NCBI GenBank assembly: GCA_014804085.1
Contig: JAAVAM010000055.1
Coordinates: 1-6,879, forward strand
Direction of reading: 5' to 3'
From: Treponema sp.
GTDB lineage: Bacteria > Spirochaetota > Spirochaetia > Treponematales > Treponemataceae
Length of the DNA stretch: 6,879 nucleotides
The translations under genes and the position numbers were made by a program. Below are positions 1-5,986 of this stretch, piece by piece (within the stretch, counting starts at the first letter, position 1; each line of letters begins with the position of its first letter). Under the pieces are notes generated by a model that saw only the letters and a list, made by a program, of their open reading frames with translations, did no database searches and was not told the origin of the DNA.

Positions 1-671
1 CCGCTGCGTCCCGTCGCGCTGATAATGCCCTGCGTCACGGACTGGCTGTAACCAAGCGGCGCGCCCATGGCAAGGCAGATGTCGCCCGTCTGCACCTTGT
101 CGCTGTCGCCGAGCGTCGCCACCACGATGGCGGAATCTTTTTTTGCCTCGAACGACACGAGCGCGATGTCCTGCCGCTCGTCCGCGCCGACCAGCTTGCC
201 GTCGAACGTCTGCCCGTCGTTCAGCCTGACCGAAATCTGCGTGGCGCTCCCCGCGACGTGATTGTTGGTCAGCACGTACACCGTGTCGCCCGTCCTGCGC
301 ACGATAACGCCGCTCCCCAGGCCTTTCTGTTCGTACTCGCGCGTCCGCCCGCGTCCGCGCTCTGAATCGTTGGGTCTCCCGAAGAAAAAGAACGGGAAGT
401 CGTCGAACGGCGATGATGTTATCTCTTTCTTTTCCGTCACGTCGATTTCTACGACCGCGGGAAGCACGCCCGCGCTGATCGAGCGGAACGAATCCTGCAA
501 CGCCTCAATGACGCGCAGGCTGTCCGCCGAAATGGAGACGGCGGGCTTTGTGTCGGCAAATGCCGTGTCCGCGCTGCCGTGCACCCGGACTTTTGAGCAG
601 GACAGAGAAACGGCGGCAAACGCGAACGCACCGACCGCAACCACGCCCAACAGTTTTTTCCATGATTTCAT
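1..671 (-). CDS. htrA: HtrA/DegP-family serine protease, N-terminal part (cut by window edge)
   Basis: Trypsin-like protease/chaperone of the S1C (HtrA/Deg) family, which degrades misfolded envelope proteins outside the cytoplasmic membrane. Only the first 223 residues are present; the gene continues past position 1. The protein starts with a basic MKSWKK and a hydrophobic stretch (residues 7-24), a Sec signal or membrane anchor; Cys25 in SLSC could be a lipid-attachment site under the relaxed spirochaete lipobox rules, though -3 is Ser. An FDDFPFFFFG segment (89-98) matches the Phe-rich LA-loop region of the family. The protease core shows catalytic His138 in TNNHV and Asp168 in RQDIALV, followed by GDICLAMGAPLG and SVTQGIISATGR, which normally precede the GNSGG serine motif; that serine and the PDZ domains lie outside the window. 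ATG at 671 is chosen because AGGAGG (679-684) sits 7 nt upstream. The family is certain; which Deg paralogue it is cannot be told. Confidence 0.95.
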   Translation of the reverse strand, partial: MKSWKKLLGVVAVGAFAFAAVSLSCSKVRVHGSADTAFADTKPAVSISADSLRVIEALQDSFRSISAGVLPAVVEIDVTEKKEITSSPFDDFPFFFFGRPNDSERGRGRTREYEQKGLGSGVIVRRTGDTVYVLTNNHVAGSATQISVRLNDGQTFDGKLVGADERQDIALVSFEAKKDSAIVVATLGDSDKVQTGDICLAMGAPLGYSQSVTQGIISATGRS

Positions 672-726
672 GCTGAAACCTCCTGTTTTTTATTGTCAGT
701 GGATATTCCACCTCACTTTTATAAAG

Positions 727-756
727 ATAATATCAAAACCGGCGTTTCGGTTACAA
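727..756 (-). promoter_or_regulatory. Predicted sigma70-type promoter of the HtrA gene
   Basis: On the minus strand TTGTAA (751-756) is followed by an 18-nt spacer and TATTAT (727-732), 5/6 to the -10 consensus. Transcription would begin near 720, giving a leader of about 50 nt before the SD and ATG at 671. The stretch is AT-rich compared with its surroundings. It is not a heat-shock CIRCE or an obvious sigma-E site. Inferred from sequence only. Confidence 0.5.
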
Positions 757-774
757 AAAGTGCGCGGACAAAAA

Positions 775-800
775 AATCCCGCGCTACGCGGCGCGGGATT
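775..800 (-). terminator. Rho-independent terminator after the exported repeat protein
   Basis: A perfect 10-bp inverted repeat, AATCCCGCGC (775-784) and GCGCGGGATT (791-800), encloses a 6-nt loop. Read on the minus strand the stem is followed at once by a run of seven T (the T pair at 775-776 plus 770-774 region), then GTCC. It begins 17 nt after the stop codon of the gene ending at 818, so it terminates that gene and separates it from the HtrA gene. Confidence 0.88.
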
Positions 801-817
801 CGTGCGGATCGGCAAGG

Positions 818-1888
818 TCAGCGTTTGGTGACCGTCGCCGTGCCTTTGCTGATCTTGACTTTCAGCTCAGGACCTTTGTTGCTTGACGGGAATTCGGATT
901 CGAACTGTCCTTTGTTGACCGAAGCCGTGGTATAGAACACGCTGTCCGCGGGCAATAACAGCGAGAGATTCCCCGAGCCGACGAGCAGCGAGGAAACGCG
1001 GGAAAACACCTTGGCAAGGTCAATCGTCGCCTTGCCGCTGTCAACCGCGACAGCAATGGAGTCCGCCGTCACGTCCGCGGCGGTGAGCAGACCTTTCTTC
1101 ACCGCGCCCGAAAACGACGGCGTTTCGGAATGCGCGATCGCAAGGCTGCCCGCGTTCGCCGCGACGGCAAGCTTCTTGCTTGCACGGACGCGCTCAACCG
1201 TGACCGTACCGTTGCCCGCCGCAATCTCCGCCGCGCCCGCTTCGACGCTCGTCAGCGTCGCCTTGCCGGCGTTGACCGAAAGCTCAAATTCTTTGCTCGC
1301 CTGAATGTCCTTTGCCGTCAGCGTACCGTTCCCCACGGCAATCTCCACCGAGCCGGCGGCAATCGGATCGAGCGTCGCCACGCCGCTCTGCATGGAAAGC
1401 TCGAATTCTGCCGGCGGAATATTCTGCGGCACGGTCAGCACGACCGTGCAAATCCTGCCCTCGGTCTTTACTTTCTTGTTTTTCTGCACCACCTTGAGCG
1501 ACTTTTCGTCCTGCATGACGAGCGGCATGGCCTCCTTCATGTTCGACTTGATCTCAAGCGTCGCCTTGTCGGACGGGGTGACTATCAGCACGAAATCTTC
1601 CGCCCCCAGCTCAATGTCGATTTCCTTGAAATGCGGGTCAACGAACACCTGGCTGAACATCGTCTGCACGCCGGGAACGGCATCCAGCTTCGCGACCGTC
1701 TCCTGCGTCGCCGCGACGGGCGGCACTTCGGCGACCGGCTGTGTATCAGCGGCGGGCTGCGCTTCCGCAACGGGCTGAGCATCGGCAGCAGGCTGCGTGC
1801 CGGCAACATCCGCTTCCTGCGCGAACGCCGCAGAGAGGGACAACGCCGCGACCATTGTCAGCGCGGCAATCTTTGCTAATCGTTCCAT
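818..1888 (-). CDS. Exported beta-repeat protein, DUF4097-like (adhesin/GIN-type fold)
   Basis: A 356-residue protein of unknown function. Residues 1-23 are a clear Sec signal peptide (MERLAKIAAL, hydrophobic core, AFA then Q24), so it is periplasmic or surface-located. Residues 31-60 are five Pro-rich hexapeptides (TQPAAD, AQPVAE, AQPAAD, TQPVAE, VPPVAA), probably a flexible linker. From about 75 on the chain is beta-rich; residues 161-316 form four 39-residue units with a GNGT or SGxAT turn in each, the two best (161-199 and 200-238) sharing 22 of 39 residues by my count. This alternating short-strand pattern with 'SGxATLxxVxAG' turns is typical of DUF4097/GIN-domain right-handed beta-helices, but no catalytic residue is apparent and I assign only the fold class. 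ATG at 1888 has CAGGAG (1897-1902) 8 nt upstream. It stands alone between its own promoter and terminator, beside an HtrA protease that acts in the same compartment. Confidence 0.85.
   Translation of the reverse strand: MERLAKIAALTMVAALSLSAAFAQEADVAGTQPAADAQPVAEAQPAADTQPVAEVPPVAATQETVAKLDAVPGVQTMFSQVFVDPHFKEIDIELGAEDFVLIVTPSDKATLEIKSNMKEAMPLVMQDEKSLKVVQKNKKVKTEGRICTVVLTVPQNIPPAEFELSMQSGVATLDPIAAGSVEIAVGNGTLTAKDIQASKEFELSVNAGKATLTSVEAGAAEIAAGNGTVTVERVRASKKLAVAANAGSLAIAHSETPSFSGAVKKGLLTAADVTADSIAVAVDSGKATIDLAKVFSRVSSLLVGSGNLSLLLPADSVFYTTASVNKGQFESEFPSSNKGPELKVKISKGTATVTKR
941..1408 (-). repeat. Four tandem 117-bp coding repeats (39-residue beta units)
   Basis: Units at 1408-1292, 1291-1175, 1174-1058 and 1057-941 encode residues 161-199, 200-238, 239-277 and 278-316 of the exported protein. 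Units 1 and 2 are clear (both start EFELS and end ASK, with EIA-x-GNGT in the middle); units 3 and 4 keep the spacing and the turn motifs (NAGSLAI, DSGKATI) but have diverged. A fifth half unit may start at residue 317. No gaps are needed to keep the period, which argues for duplication of one structural coil or pair of coils. Confidence 0.6.
1709..1798 (-). repeat. Five 18-bp repeats encoding a QP-rich hexapeptide linker
   Basis: Residues 31-60 of the exported protein are five consecutive hexapeptides of the form x-Q-P-(A/V)-A-(D/E), alternating AAD and VAE so that a 36-bp double unit is also visible. Such Pro/Ala linkers usually space a folded domain from the membrane or wall. The short period makes copy-number change between strains plausible. 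Confidence 0.7.
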
Positions 1889-1923
1889 AACATACGCTCC
1901 TGAACGTAATTTCGTATCGCTTT

Positions 1924-1952
1924 ATCCTATCGTTTCTGCACCGTCTTTGCAA
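1924..1952 (-). promoter_or_regulatory. Predicted promoter of the exported repeat protein
   Basis: On the minus strand TTGCAA (1947-1952) is separated by exactly 17 nt from TAGGAT (1924-1929). It lies just past the map stop codon (1960-1962) and would start transcription near 1917, giving a leader of about 29 nt that carries the CAGGAG ribosome site. Each hexamer matches consensus at 4 of 6 positions. No terminator is visible between map and this site, so read-through from map is also possible. Confidence 0.5.
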
Positions 1953-1959
1953 CCGGTTT

Positions 1960-2733
1960 TTACGCCCAGGCGGGCAGTCCCGGGCAGTCCGTCAGGATTT
2001 CCGTGTGGTCGCTGAAGACGGCGACGGTGTGCTCCTCATGGCAGCTCCAGGAGCCGTCCGCCGTCAGCACCGTCCAGCCGGTCGCCTCGTCGAGCACCAC
2101 GTCCGCCGTACCGACGTTAATCATCGGCTCAATCGCAAGCACCATGCCCGCCTGAATGCGCGGGTTCGCGCCGCCGTTCCACACGTTCGGCACGGACGGA
2201 TCCTCGTGCACGTCCAAGCCCACGCCATGGCCGCAATAGTCATAGACCACGCCGAATCCATAGGTGTCGTGCGCCACGCCGCTCACCGCGAGCGCAATGT
2301 CCTTGATGCGGTTGCCCGCCTTGCATGCCGCAATGCCCGCCGCAAGGCTTTCGCGCGTCGCCTGCACCAGCCGCCGGTATTCGGGCCGGACATTCCCCAC
2401 CATGACCGTGTGCGTGGAGTCGCTGATATAGCCGTCAAGGTCGATGCCGATGTCGAGCGAGACCAAATCGCCGTCGCGCACGACCGTGTGCTTTGAGGGC
2501 ACGCCGTGGATCACCTCGTCGTTCACGCTGATACACGCCGCGCCCGGAAAATCCTCGCGGTACCAGGCCGGTTTCCCGCCGATTTTCTTGATGTAGCCGA
2601 CCACCAGATCGTCAATCGCCTTGGTCGTCATGCCCGGACGTATCTGCGGAATCACCGCGCGGAACAAATCGGCCAGCGCGTGGCACGACCGGCGGATTCC
2701 GTCGATTTCTTGCTCATTCTTCAAGCGAATCAT
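1960..2733 (-). CDS. map: Type I methionine aminopeptidase
   Basis: Cytosolic metalloprotease that removes the initiator methionine from nascent proteins after deformylation. The 257-residue length and pita-bread fold sequence match the bacterial type Ia enzyme without an N-terminal zinc-finger extension. All five metal ligands are identifiable: Asp94 (SLDIG), Asp105 (SDSTHT), His169 (CGHGVG), Glu202 (AIEPM) and Glu234 (EEHT); substrate-site His76 (VIHGVP) and His176 (VHEDP) are also present. The start ATG at 2733 is supported by AAGGAG (2743-2748) 9 nt upstream. The J-domain gene ends 36 bp upstream on the same strand with no terminator or promoter between, so the two are probably co-transcribed, linking N-terminal processing with chaperone recruitment. 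No oddities; the gene looks intact. Confidence 0.97.
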   Translation of the reverse strand: MIRLKNEQEIDGIRRSCHALADLFRAVIPQIRPGMTTKAIDDLVVGYIKKIGGKPAWYREDFPGAACISVNDEVIHGVPSKHTVVRDGDLVSLDIGIDLDGYISDSTHTVMVGNVRPEYRRLVQATRESLAAGIAACKAGNRIKDIALAVSGVAHDTYGFGVVYDYCGHGVGLDVHEDPSVPNVWNGGANPRIQAGMVLAIEPMINVGTADVVLDEATGWTVLTADGSWSCHEEHTVAVFSDHTEILTDCPGLPAWA

Positions 2734-2769
2734 CGTATTATGCTCCTTACCTTACTTTTTTCTGATTTT

Positions 2770-3528
2770 TCAGCCCGCCAGCCGGACCGCCGCGTCCTCG
2801 CACAGGCGCGCGGTGCGCTCGTCGCCGAGCCTGCGGTATGCGCCGCCCATCTTGCGCAGGAAAAATGCGTCGTCCCTGCTGCCGAAGCCCAGCTCAAGCG
2901 CGCGCTCCCAGCTGTCGAGCGCAAGCTCGTCGCTCACGTTGCCTTCAATGCGCTGCCGCAGCACGGTGCGCGCCAGATCCATCACTTCGGGGAAGAACAG
3001 GCGGAAATACTCGTAGCTGCGCTCCATGCGGATAATCTGCTCGAGCAGCACGAACGCATCGTAATACTCGCCGTGCAGGACCAGCTCCTCGGCGAGGATA
3101 AAGCCGTAGTCCATAAAATCCTCGCGCGTGAACCATTTTGCCAGCCGGAAGCCCGCGTGCTGCATGCTCATGCGCTTGAATTCCGCCACGGCATCATCCT
3201 CGCGCCCGTGCATCAGGTCAAAGAAAATCAGCTTGGCGCGGCTCTCCTCGTCCTGCCGGGCAAGCAGCCAGGTGCGGTAGTCGAACGAGCTGACCGACCG
3301 CCGCGCGCGCGCGTGCTGGCGCATGAAAAACGCCTCGTCGAACAGCGAGCGCTGCTTGGAATCGGAAAGCGTCTCATACGCCCTGACCAGCCGCTGGAAC
3401 TGCCGCGTCGTCTCCTCACGGCGGGATGCGTCGGGGTGCAGCTGCTTTGCCTTCGTGCGGTACGCGCGCCTGATTTCTGCCGCCGTCGCGCCGGGGCGCA
3501 CGCCCAAAATGCCGTAACAGTCTTCCAA
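2770..3528 (-). CDS. Small J-domain (DnaJ-like) co-chaperone
   Basis: A 252-residue protein with an N-terminal J domain (residues 3-67) and a C-terminal helical region of unknown function. The J domain shows YGILGV in helix I, AAEIRRAYRTKAKQL in helix II, the invariant HPD at 31-33, and RAYETLSDSKQRSLFDEA in helices III-IV, so it should stimulate the ATPase of an Hsp70 (DnaK). There is no Gly/Phe region, no CxxCxGxG zinc module and no DnaJ C-terminal substrate domain, so it is not DnaJ itself; the rest (about 80-252) is mostly amphipathic helices, perhaps TPR-like, and may dock a specific client. The only start that keeps the J domain is TTG at 3528: an in-frame TGA lies three codons upstream and there is no good SD. 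The predicted promoter puts transcription start almost on this TTG. Likely first gene of an operon with map. Confidence 0.9.
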   Translation of the reverse strand: MEDCYGILGVRPGATAAEIRRAYRTKAKQLHPDASRREETTRQFQRLVRAYETLSDSKQRSLFDEAFFMRQHARARRSVSSFDYRTWLLARQDEESRAKLIFFDLMHGREDDAVAEFKRMSMQHAGFRLAKWFTREDFMDYGFILAEELVLHGEYYDAFVLLEQIIRMERSYEYFRLFFPEVMDLARTVLRQRIEGNVSDELALDSWERALELGFGSRDDAFFLRKMGGAYRRLGDERTARLCEDAAVRLAG

Positions 3529-3536
3529 AGTAGGTC

Positions 3537-3565
3537 ATTGTAGAATTTTTCCGCCGTTTGGGCAA
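3537..3565 (-). promoter_or_regulatory. Predicted promoter of the J-domain gene / map operon
   Basis: On the minus strand TTGCCC (3560-3565), a 17-nt spacer, then TACAAT (3537-3542), which is 5/6 to the -10 consensus. Transcription would begin at about 3529-3531, within a few bases of the TTG start at 3528, so the message would be leaderless or nearly so. Inferred from spacing and hexamer match. Confidence 0.5.
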
Positions 3566-3572
3566 TCAGAAA

Positions 3573-3595
3573 GCGGACATATTGCACATATCCGC
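3573..3595. promoter_or_regulatory. Imperfect inverted repeat between divergent promoters (candidate operator)
   Basis: Left arm GCGG (3573-3576) and ATAT (3579-3582) pair with ATAT (3588-3591) and CCGC (3592-3595), with two unpaired bases (AC... at 3577-3578) and a centre of 5 nt. The -35 hexamer of the citrate synthase promoter falls in the centre, and the J-gene -35 lies 8 nt to the left, so a dimeric regulator bound here could control both directions. No known regulator family is recognised. Confidence 0.3.
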
Positions 3596-3610
3596 GGAAA
3601 ATCGTATCAT
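3582..3610 (+). promoter_or_regulatory. Predicted promoter of citrate synthase operon
   Basis: TTGCAC (3582-3587), a 17-nt spacer and TATCAT (3605-3610, 5/6 to consensus). The start point would be near 3617. This rules out the upstream TTG at 3610 as a translation start and leaves leaders of about 17 nt to ATG 3634 or 38 nt to GTG 3655; only the latter has an SD-like GAGG at proper distance. Confidence 0.5.
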
Positions 3611-3654
3611 TGGGGAACAGACATGCGCAATTCATGCGTGAAGCCGAGGTATCC

Positions 3655-5007
3655 GTGACACAGACCGAAAACGAACTGCTGAAAAGACTTGCCGACATCG
3701 CGTTGGACAACGACCCCATCCCGACCGAACTGTACGCAACGTACGACGTCAAGCGCGGACTGCGCAACGCGAACGGTACGGGCGTGCTCGTGGGGCTGAC
3801 GCGCATCGGCGATGTGGTCGGCTATACCATTGAGGACGGCAAAAAAGTCGCCGTTCCCGGAAAACTCCTGTACCGCGGCTACGACGTGGCTGACCTGATT
3901 CAGGATGCCGAATCGCACAATCAATTCGGCTACGAGCAGTGCGTCTATCTCCTGCTGTTCGGCAAGCTTCCCACGCAGGCGGAACTGGACGAATTCAAGC
4001 TCCTGCTCGGCTCAATGCGCAACCTGCCGCAGAATTTCACCGAAGACATGATAATGAAAGCGCCGAGCCGCGACATCATGAACAAACTCGCGCGCGGCGT
4101 GCTCGCCTCCTATTCGTATGACGCAGACCCGGAGAACCGCAGCATCCAGACGATCCTGCGCCAGTGCCTGGAGCTGGTCGCCCGGTTCGGCACATTGGTC
4201 GCCTATGCATACCAGGCAAAGCGGCGTTTCTATGACGGCAAGTCGATGTACATCCACAATCCCGCGCCCGACCGCTCCACGGCGGAAAACCTGCTCCGCC
4301 TTATCCGCAGCGACAAGACCTACACGCCGCTCGAGGCAAAGATCCTCGACCTCGCGCTCATCCTGCACGCGGAGCACGGCGGCGGCAACAACTCGTCGCT
4401 CACGATCCACGTCGTCTCCTCGGCGGACACGGACACCTACTCCGCCGTCGGCGCGGCAGTCGGCTCGCTCAAGGGGCGGCGGCACGGCGGCGCGAATATC
4501 CGCGTCAGGGAAATGATGGACGACATCAAGGCGAACGTCAAAGACTGGTCGAACGAGGGCGAAATCCGCGCCTACCTGCAAAAAATCGCGCGGAAAGAAG
4601 CCTTTGACCGCACGGGGCTGATTTACGGGCTGGGACACGCCGTCTACACCGTCAACGACCCGCGCGCCACCATCCTGCGCGAGCGCGCGGAAGTCCTCGC
4701 CAAAGAAAAAGGACTGCTCGAAGAATTCAACCTGCACCGCACCATCGAGCGCGTCGCCCCCGAAGTAGTCTACGAGCTGCACGGCGACGGCAAGCGCATC
4801 TGCGCGAACGTGGACTTCTATTCCGGATTCGTCTACGAAATGCTCAACATTCCGCGCGAGCTGTTCACGCCCGTGTTCGCCGTGTCGCGCATTGCCGGCT
4901 GGAGCGCACACCGCATTGAAGAAATCGTCGCCGGAAGCCGCATTTACCGCCCCGCGTACAAGAACGTGGGCGAGCCGCGCGCGTACCTCCCGATTGCCGG
5001 ACGGTAG
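3655..5007 (+). CDS. gltA: Citrate synthase (class II, clostridial/spirochaetal type)
   Basis: Condenses acetyl-CoA and oxaloacetate to citrate in the cytosol; in anaerobes with a partial TCA cycle it supplies 2-oxoglutarate for glutamate. From GTG 3655 the protein has 450 residues. Active-site landmarks (numbered from GTG) are His241 in HAEHGGGNNSS, His277 in GRRHGGANIRV, His328 in GLGHAVYTVNDPR and Asp387 in NVDFYSG, with RIAGWSAH near the C-terminus; all catalytic residues are intact. The HAEHGGGNNSS form rather than HADHEQN places it with the longer citrate synthases of Firmicutes, Bacteroidetes and spirochaetes. I prefer GTG 3655 because GAGG (3646-3649) lies 5 nt upstream; ATG 3634 would add seven residues and has no SD at a normal distance. 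The promoter is at 3582-3610. The rsuA gene follows after 6 bp, suggesting a shared transcript. A 2-methylcitrate synthase activity cannot be excluded, but no prp genes are nearby. Confidence 0.95.
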   Translation: MTQTENELLKRLADIALDNDPIPTELYATYDVKRGLRNANGTGVLVGLTRIGDVVGYTIEDGKKVAVPGKLLYRGYDVADLIQDAESHNQFGYEQCVYLLLFGKLPTQAELDEFKLLLGSMRNLPQNFTEDMIMKAPSRDIMNKLARGVLASYSYDADPENRSIQTILRQCLELVARFGTLVAYAYQAKRRFYDGKSMYIHNPAPDRSTAENLLRLIRSDKTYTPLEAKILDLALILHAEHGGGNNSSLTIHVVSSADTDTYSAVGAAVGSLKGRRHGGANIRVREMMDDIKANVKDWSNEGEIRAYLQKIARKEAFDRTGLIYGLGHAVYTVNDPRATILRERAEVLAKEKGLLEEFNLHRTIERVAPEVVYELHGDGKRICANVDFYSGFVYEMLNIPRELFTPVFAVSRIAGWSAHRIEEIVAGSRIYRPAYKNVGEPRAYLPIAGR

Positions 5008-5013
5008 CCCGCC

Positions 5014-5802
5014 ATGGAACGGATCGACAAAATCCTGGCGCACCACGGCTACGGCACGCGCAAGGACGTAAAGAAACTGCTGCGCACCGCCTGCGTGACC
5101 TGCAACGGCACGCAGATTTTTGACCCCGCGACGCGCATTGACCCGGCGGCGGACATGATTGCCATTGACGGCACGCCCCTCACGCTGCGGCGCGACCTTT
5201 ACCTGATGCTGCACAAGTGCCGGGATGTCGTGTGCGCGAACCGCGACGGCGAGCACCAGACCGTGTTCGACCTGCTCGCGGACGAGCTGCGCCGCATGTC
5301 ATTCAGCGGCGAGCTGCACCATGTCGGCAGACTCGACATCGACACGGAGGGACTGCTGATTCTGACGACCGACGGCGCGCTCACGCACCGGCTCATCTCG
5401 CCAAAATCGCGCATTCCCAAAACCTACGCCGTCCGCCTGCGCGACACGCCGGACAAAGCGGCGCGCACCGCATACACCGAACAGTTCGCGCGGGGACTGC
5501 ACGTCGGCAGCGAGGGCAACGCGCCCGCGTTCGACGCGCAAAGCGCGGTGCTCGTGTGGCCGTGCGACGGCGCGGCACTTGACGAGACGACCGCACGGAA
5601 CGCCGCCGGATGCGACTGCCTGCTCACGGTGCACGAGGGCAAATTCCATCAGGTAAAGCGGATGTTCGCGGCGGTCGGGAACGAAGTGACGTACCTGAAG
5701 CGCGTGGCAGTCGGCGCGCTCAAGCTGGACGCGACGCTCGCGGCGGGCGCGTACCGTGAGCTGACCGACGAGGAAATCGCGCAGGTGCAGACGGGGTCTT
5801 AG
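5014..5802 (+). CDS. rsuA: 16S rRNA pseudouridine synthase, RsuA/RluB/E/F family
   Basis: Isomerises a uridine in rRNA to pseudouridine during ribosome assembly. The 262-residue protein has an N-terminal S4 RNA-binding domain (about 2-58: RIDKILAHHGYGTRKDVKKL) followed by the catalytic domain. The nucleophile is Asp108 in VGRLDIDTEGLLILTTDG, and the family signature GKFHQVKRMFAAVGNEVTYLKR (about 213-234) is complete. The short S4-plus-catalytic layout and the wording of these motifs fit RsuA, which modifies U516 of 16S rRNA in E. coli; RluE/RluF specificity is possible. ATG 5014 lies 6 bp after the citrate synthase stop with no clear SD, so initiation probably depends on translational coupling. 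The stop codon TAG (5800-5802) is inside the first hairpin of the downstream structured gap. Functional link to citrate synthase is not evident. Confidence 0.93.
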   Translation: MERIDKILAHHGYGTRKDVKKLLRTACVTCNGTQIFDPATRIDPAADMIAIDGTPLTLRRDLYLMLHKCRDVVCANRDGEHQTVFDLLADELRRMSFSGELHHVGRLDIDTEGLLILTTDGALTHRLISPKSRIPKTYAVRLRDTPDKAARTAYTEQFARGLHVGSEGNAPAFDAQSAVLVWPCDGAALDETTARNAAGCDCLLTVHEGKFHQVKRMFAAVGNEVTYLKRVAVGALKLDATLAAGAYRELTDEEIAQVQTGS

Positions 5803-5959
5803 GGGTGTCCCCTAGGAGAAGGGGTAGCGGACAAGGCAACAAAGCGGAGGACATGACACTGCTTGCAGGGGCATGCACGGAGCGACTTGCCTTGGGAGCG
5901 AGGGGATATTCGCAACGAGCACGGAAGTGCGAAGTTTCGAGCGGGCTTTCCCCTCCCAA
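5797..5959 (+). promoter_or_regulatory. Structured intergenic region upstream of thrH with alternative hairpins
   Basis: No convincing gene is seen in this gap. It is rich in self-complementary words. TAGGGG-TGT-CCCCTA (5800-5814) is a 6-bp hairpin extendable to 9 bp with one G-T pair. AGGGG occurs four times (5801, 5820, 5867, 5901) and CCCCT twice (5809, 5950), so several pairings exclude one another. CAAGGCAA (5832-5839) pairs perfectly with TTGCCTTG (5887-5894), while TTGGGAG (5892-5898) pairs with CTCCCAA (5953-5959), sharing three bases. GCAC-GGAA-GTGC (5919-5930 area) is a GNRA-like hairpin. None has a T tract, so this is not a standard terminator. It may be an RNA leader controlling thrH, an RNA-processing site, or a dispersed palindromic repeat of this genome. 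No known riboswitch consensus was recognised. Confidence 0.4.
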
Positions 5960-5986
5960 CATTTTTGCAGAAGAGGAGATTTTACG

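Noticed and set aside
1130..1879. 249-codon plus-strand open frame
   Set aside because: Antisense to the exported repeat protein; Arg/His-rich low-complexity sequence caused by the repeats on the other strand.
2506..3543. 345-codon plus-strand open frame
   Set aside because: Antisense to map and the J-domain gene, both of which have complete catalytic or signature motifs; the frame is His/Arg/Ala-rich without any domain.
3610..3654. Upstream TTG 3610 (or ATG 3634) as citrate synthase start
   Set aside because: TTG 3610 overlaps the predicted -10 box; ATG 3634 lacks an SD at usual distance, although it cannot be fully excluded.
4012..5256. 414-codon open frame on the minus strand opposite citrate synthase and rsuA
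   Set aside because: It mirrors two certain genes, has no SD or recognisable domain, and its Val/Arg/Ala/Asp-rich composition is what the complement of GC-rich codons gives.
5800..5817. Intrinsic terminator after rsuA
   Set aside because: The hairpin is good but purine-rich sequence, not a T tract, follows it.
5873..5986. N-terminal extension of thrH from ATG 5873
   Set aside because: The added 38 residues lie in the hairpin-rich gap, lack an SD and precede the natural N-terminus that starts at HAD motif I; ATG 5987 has a strong SD.
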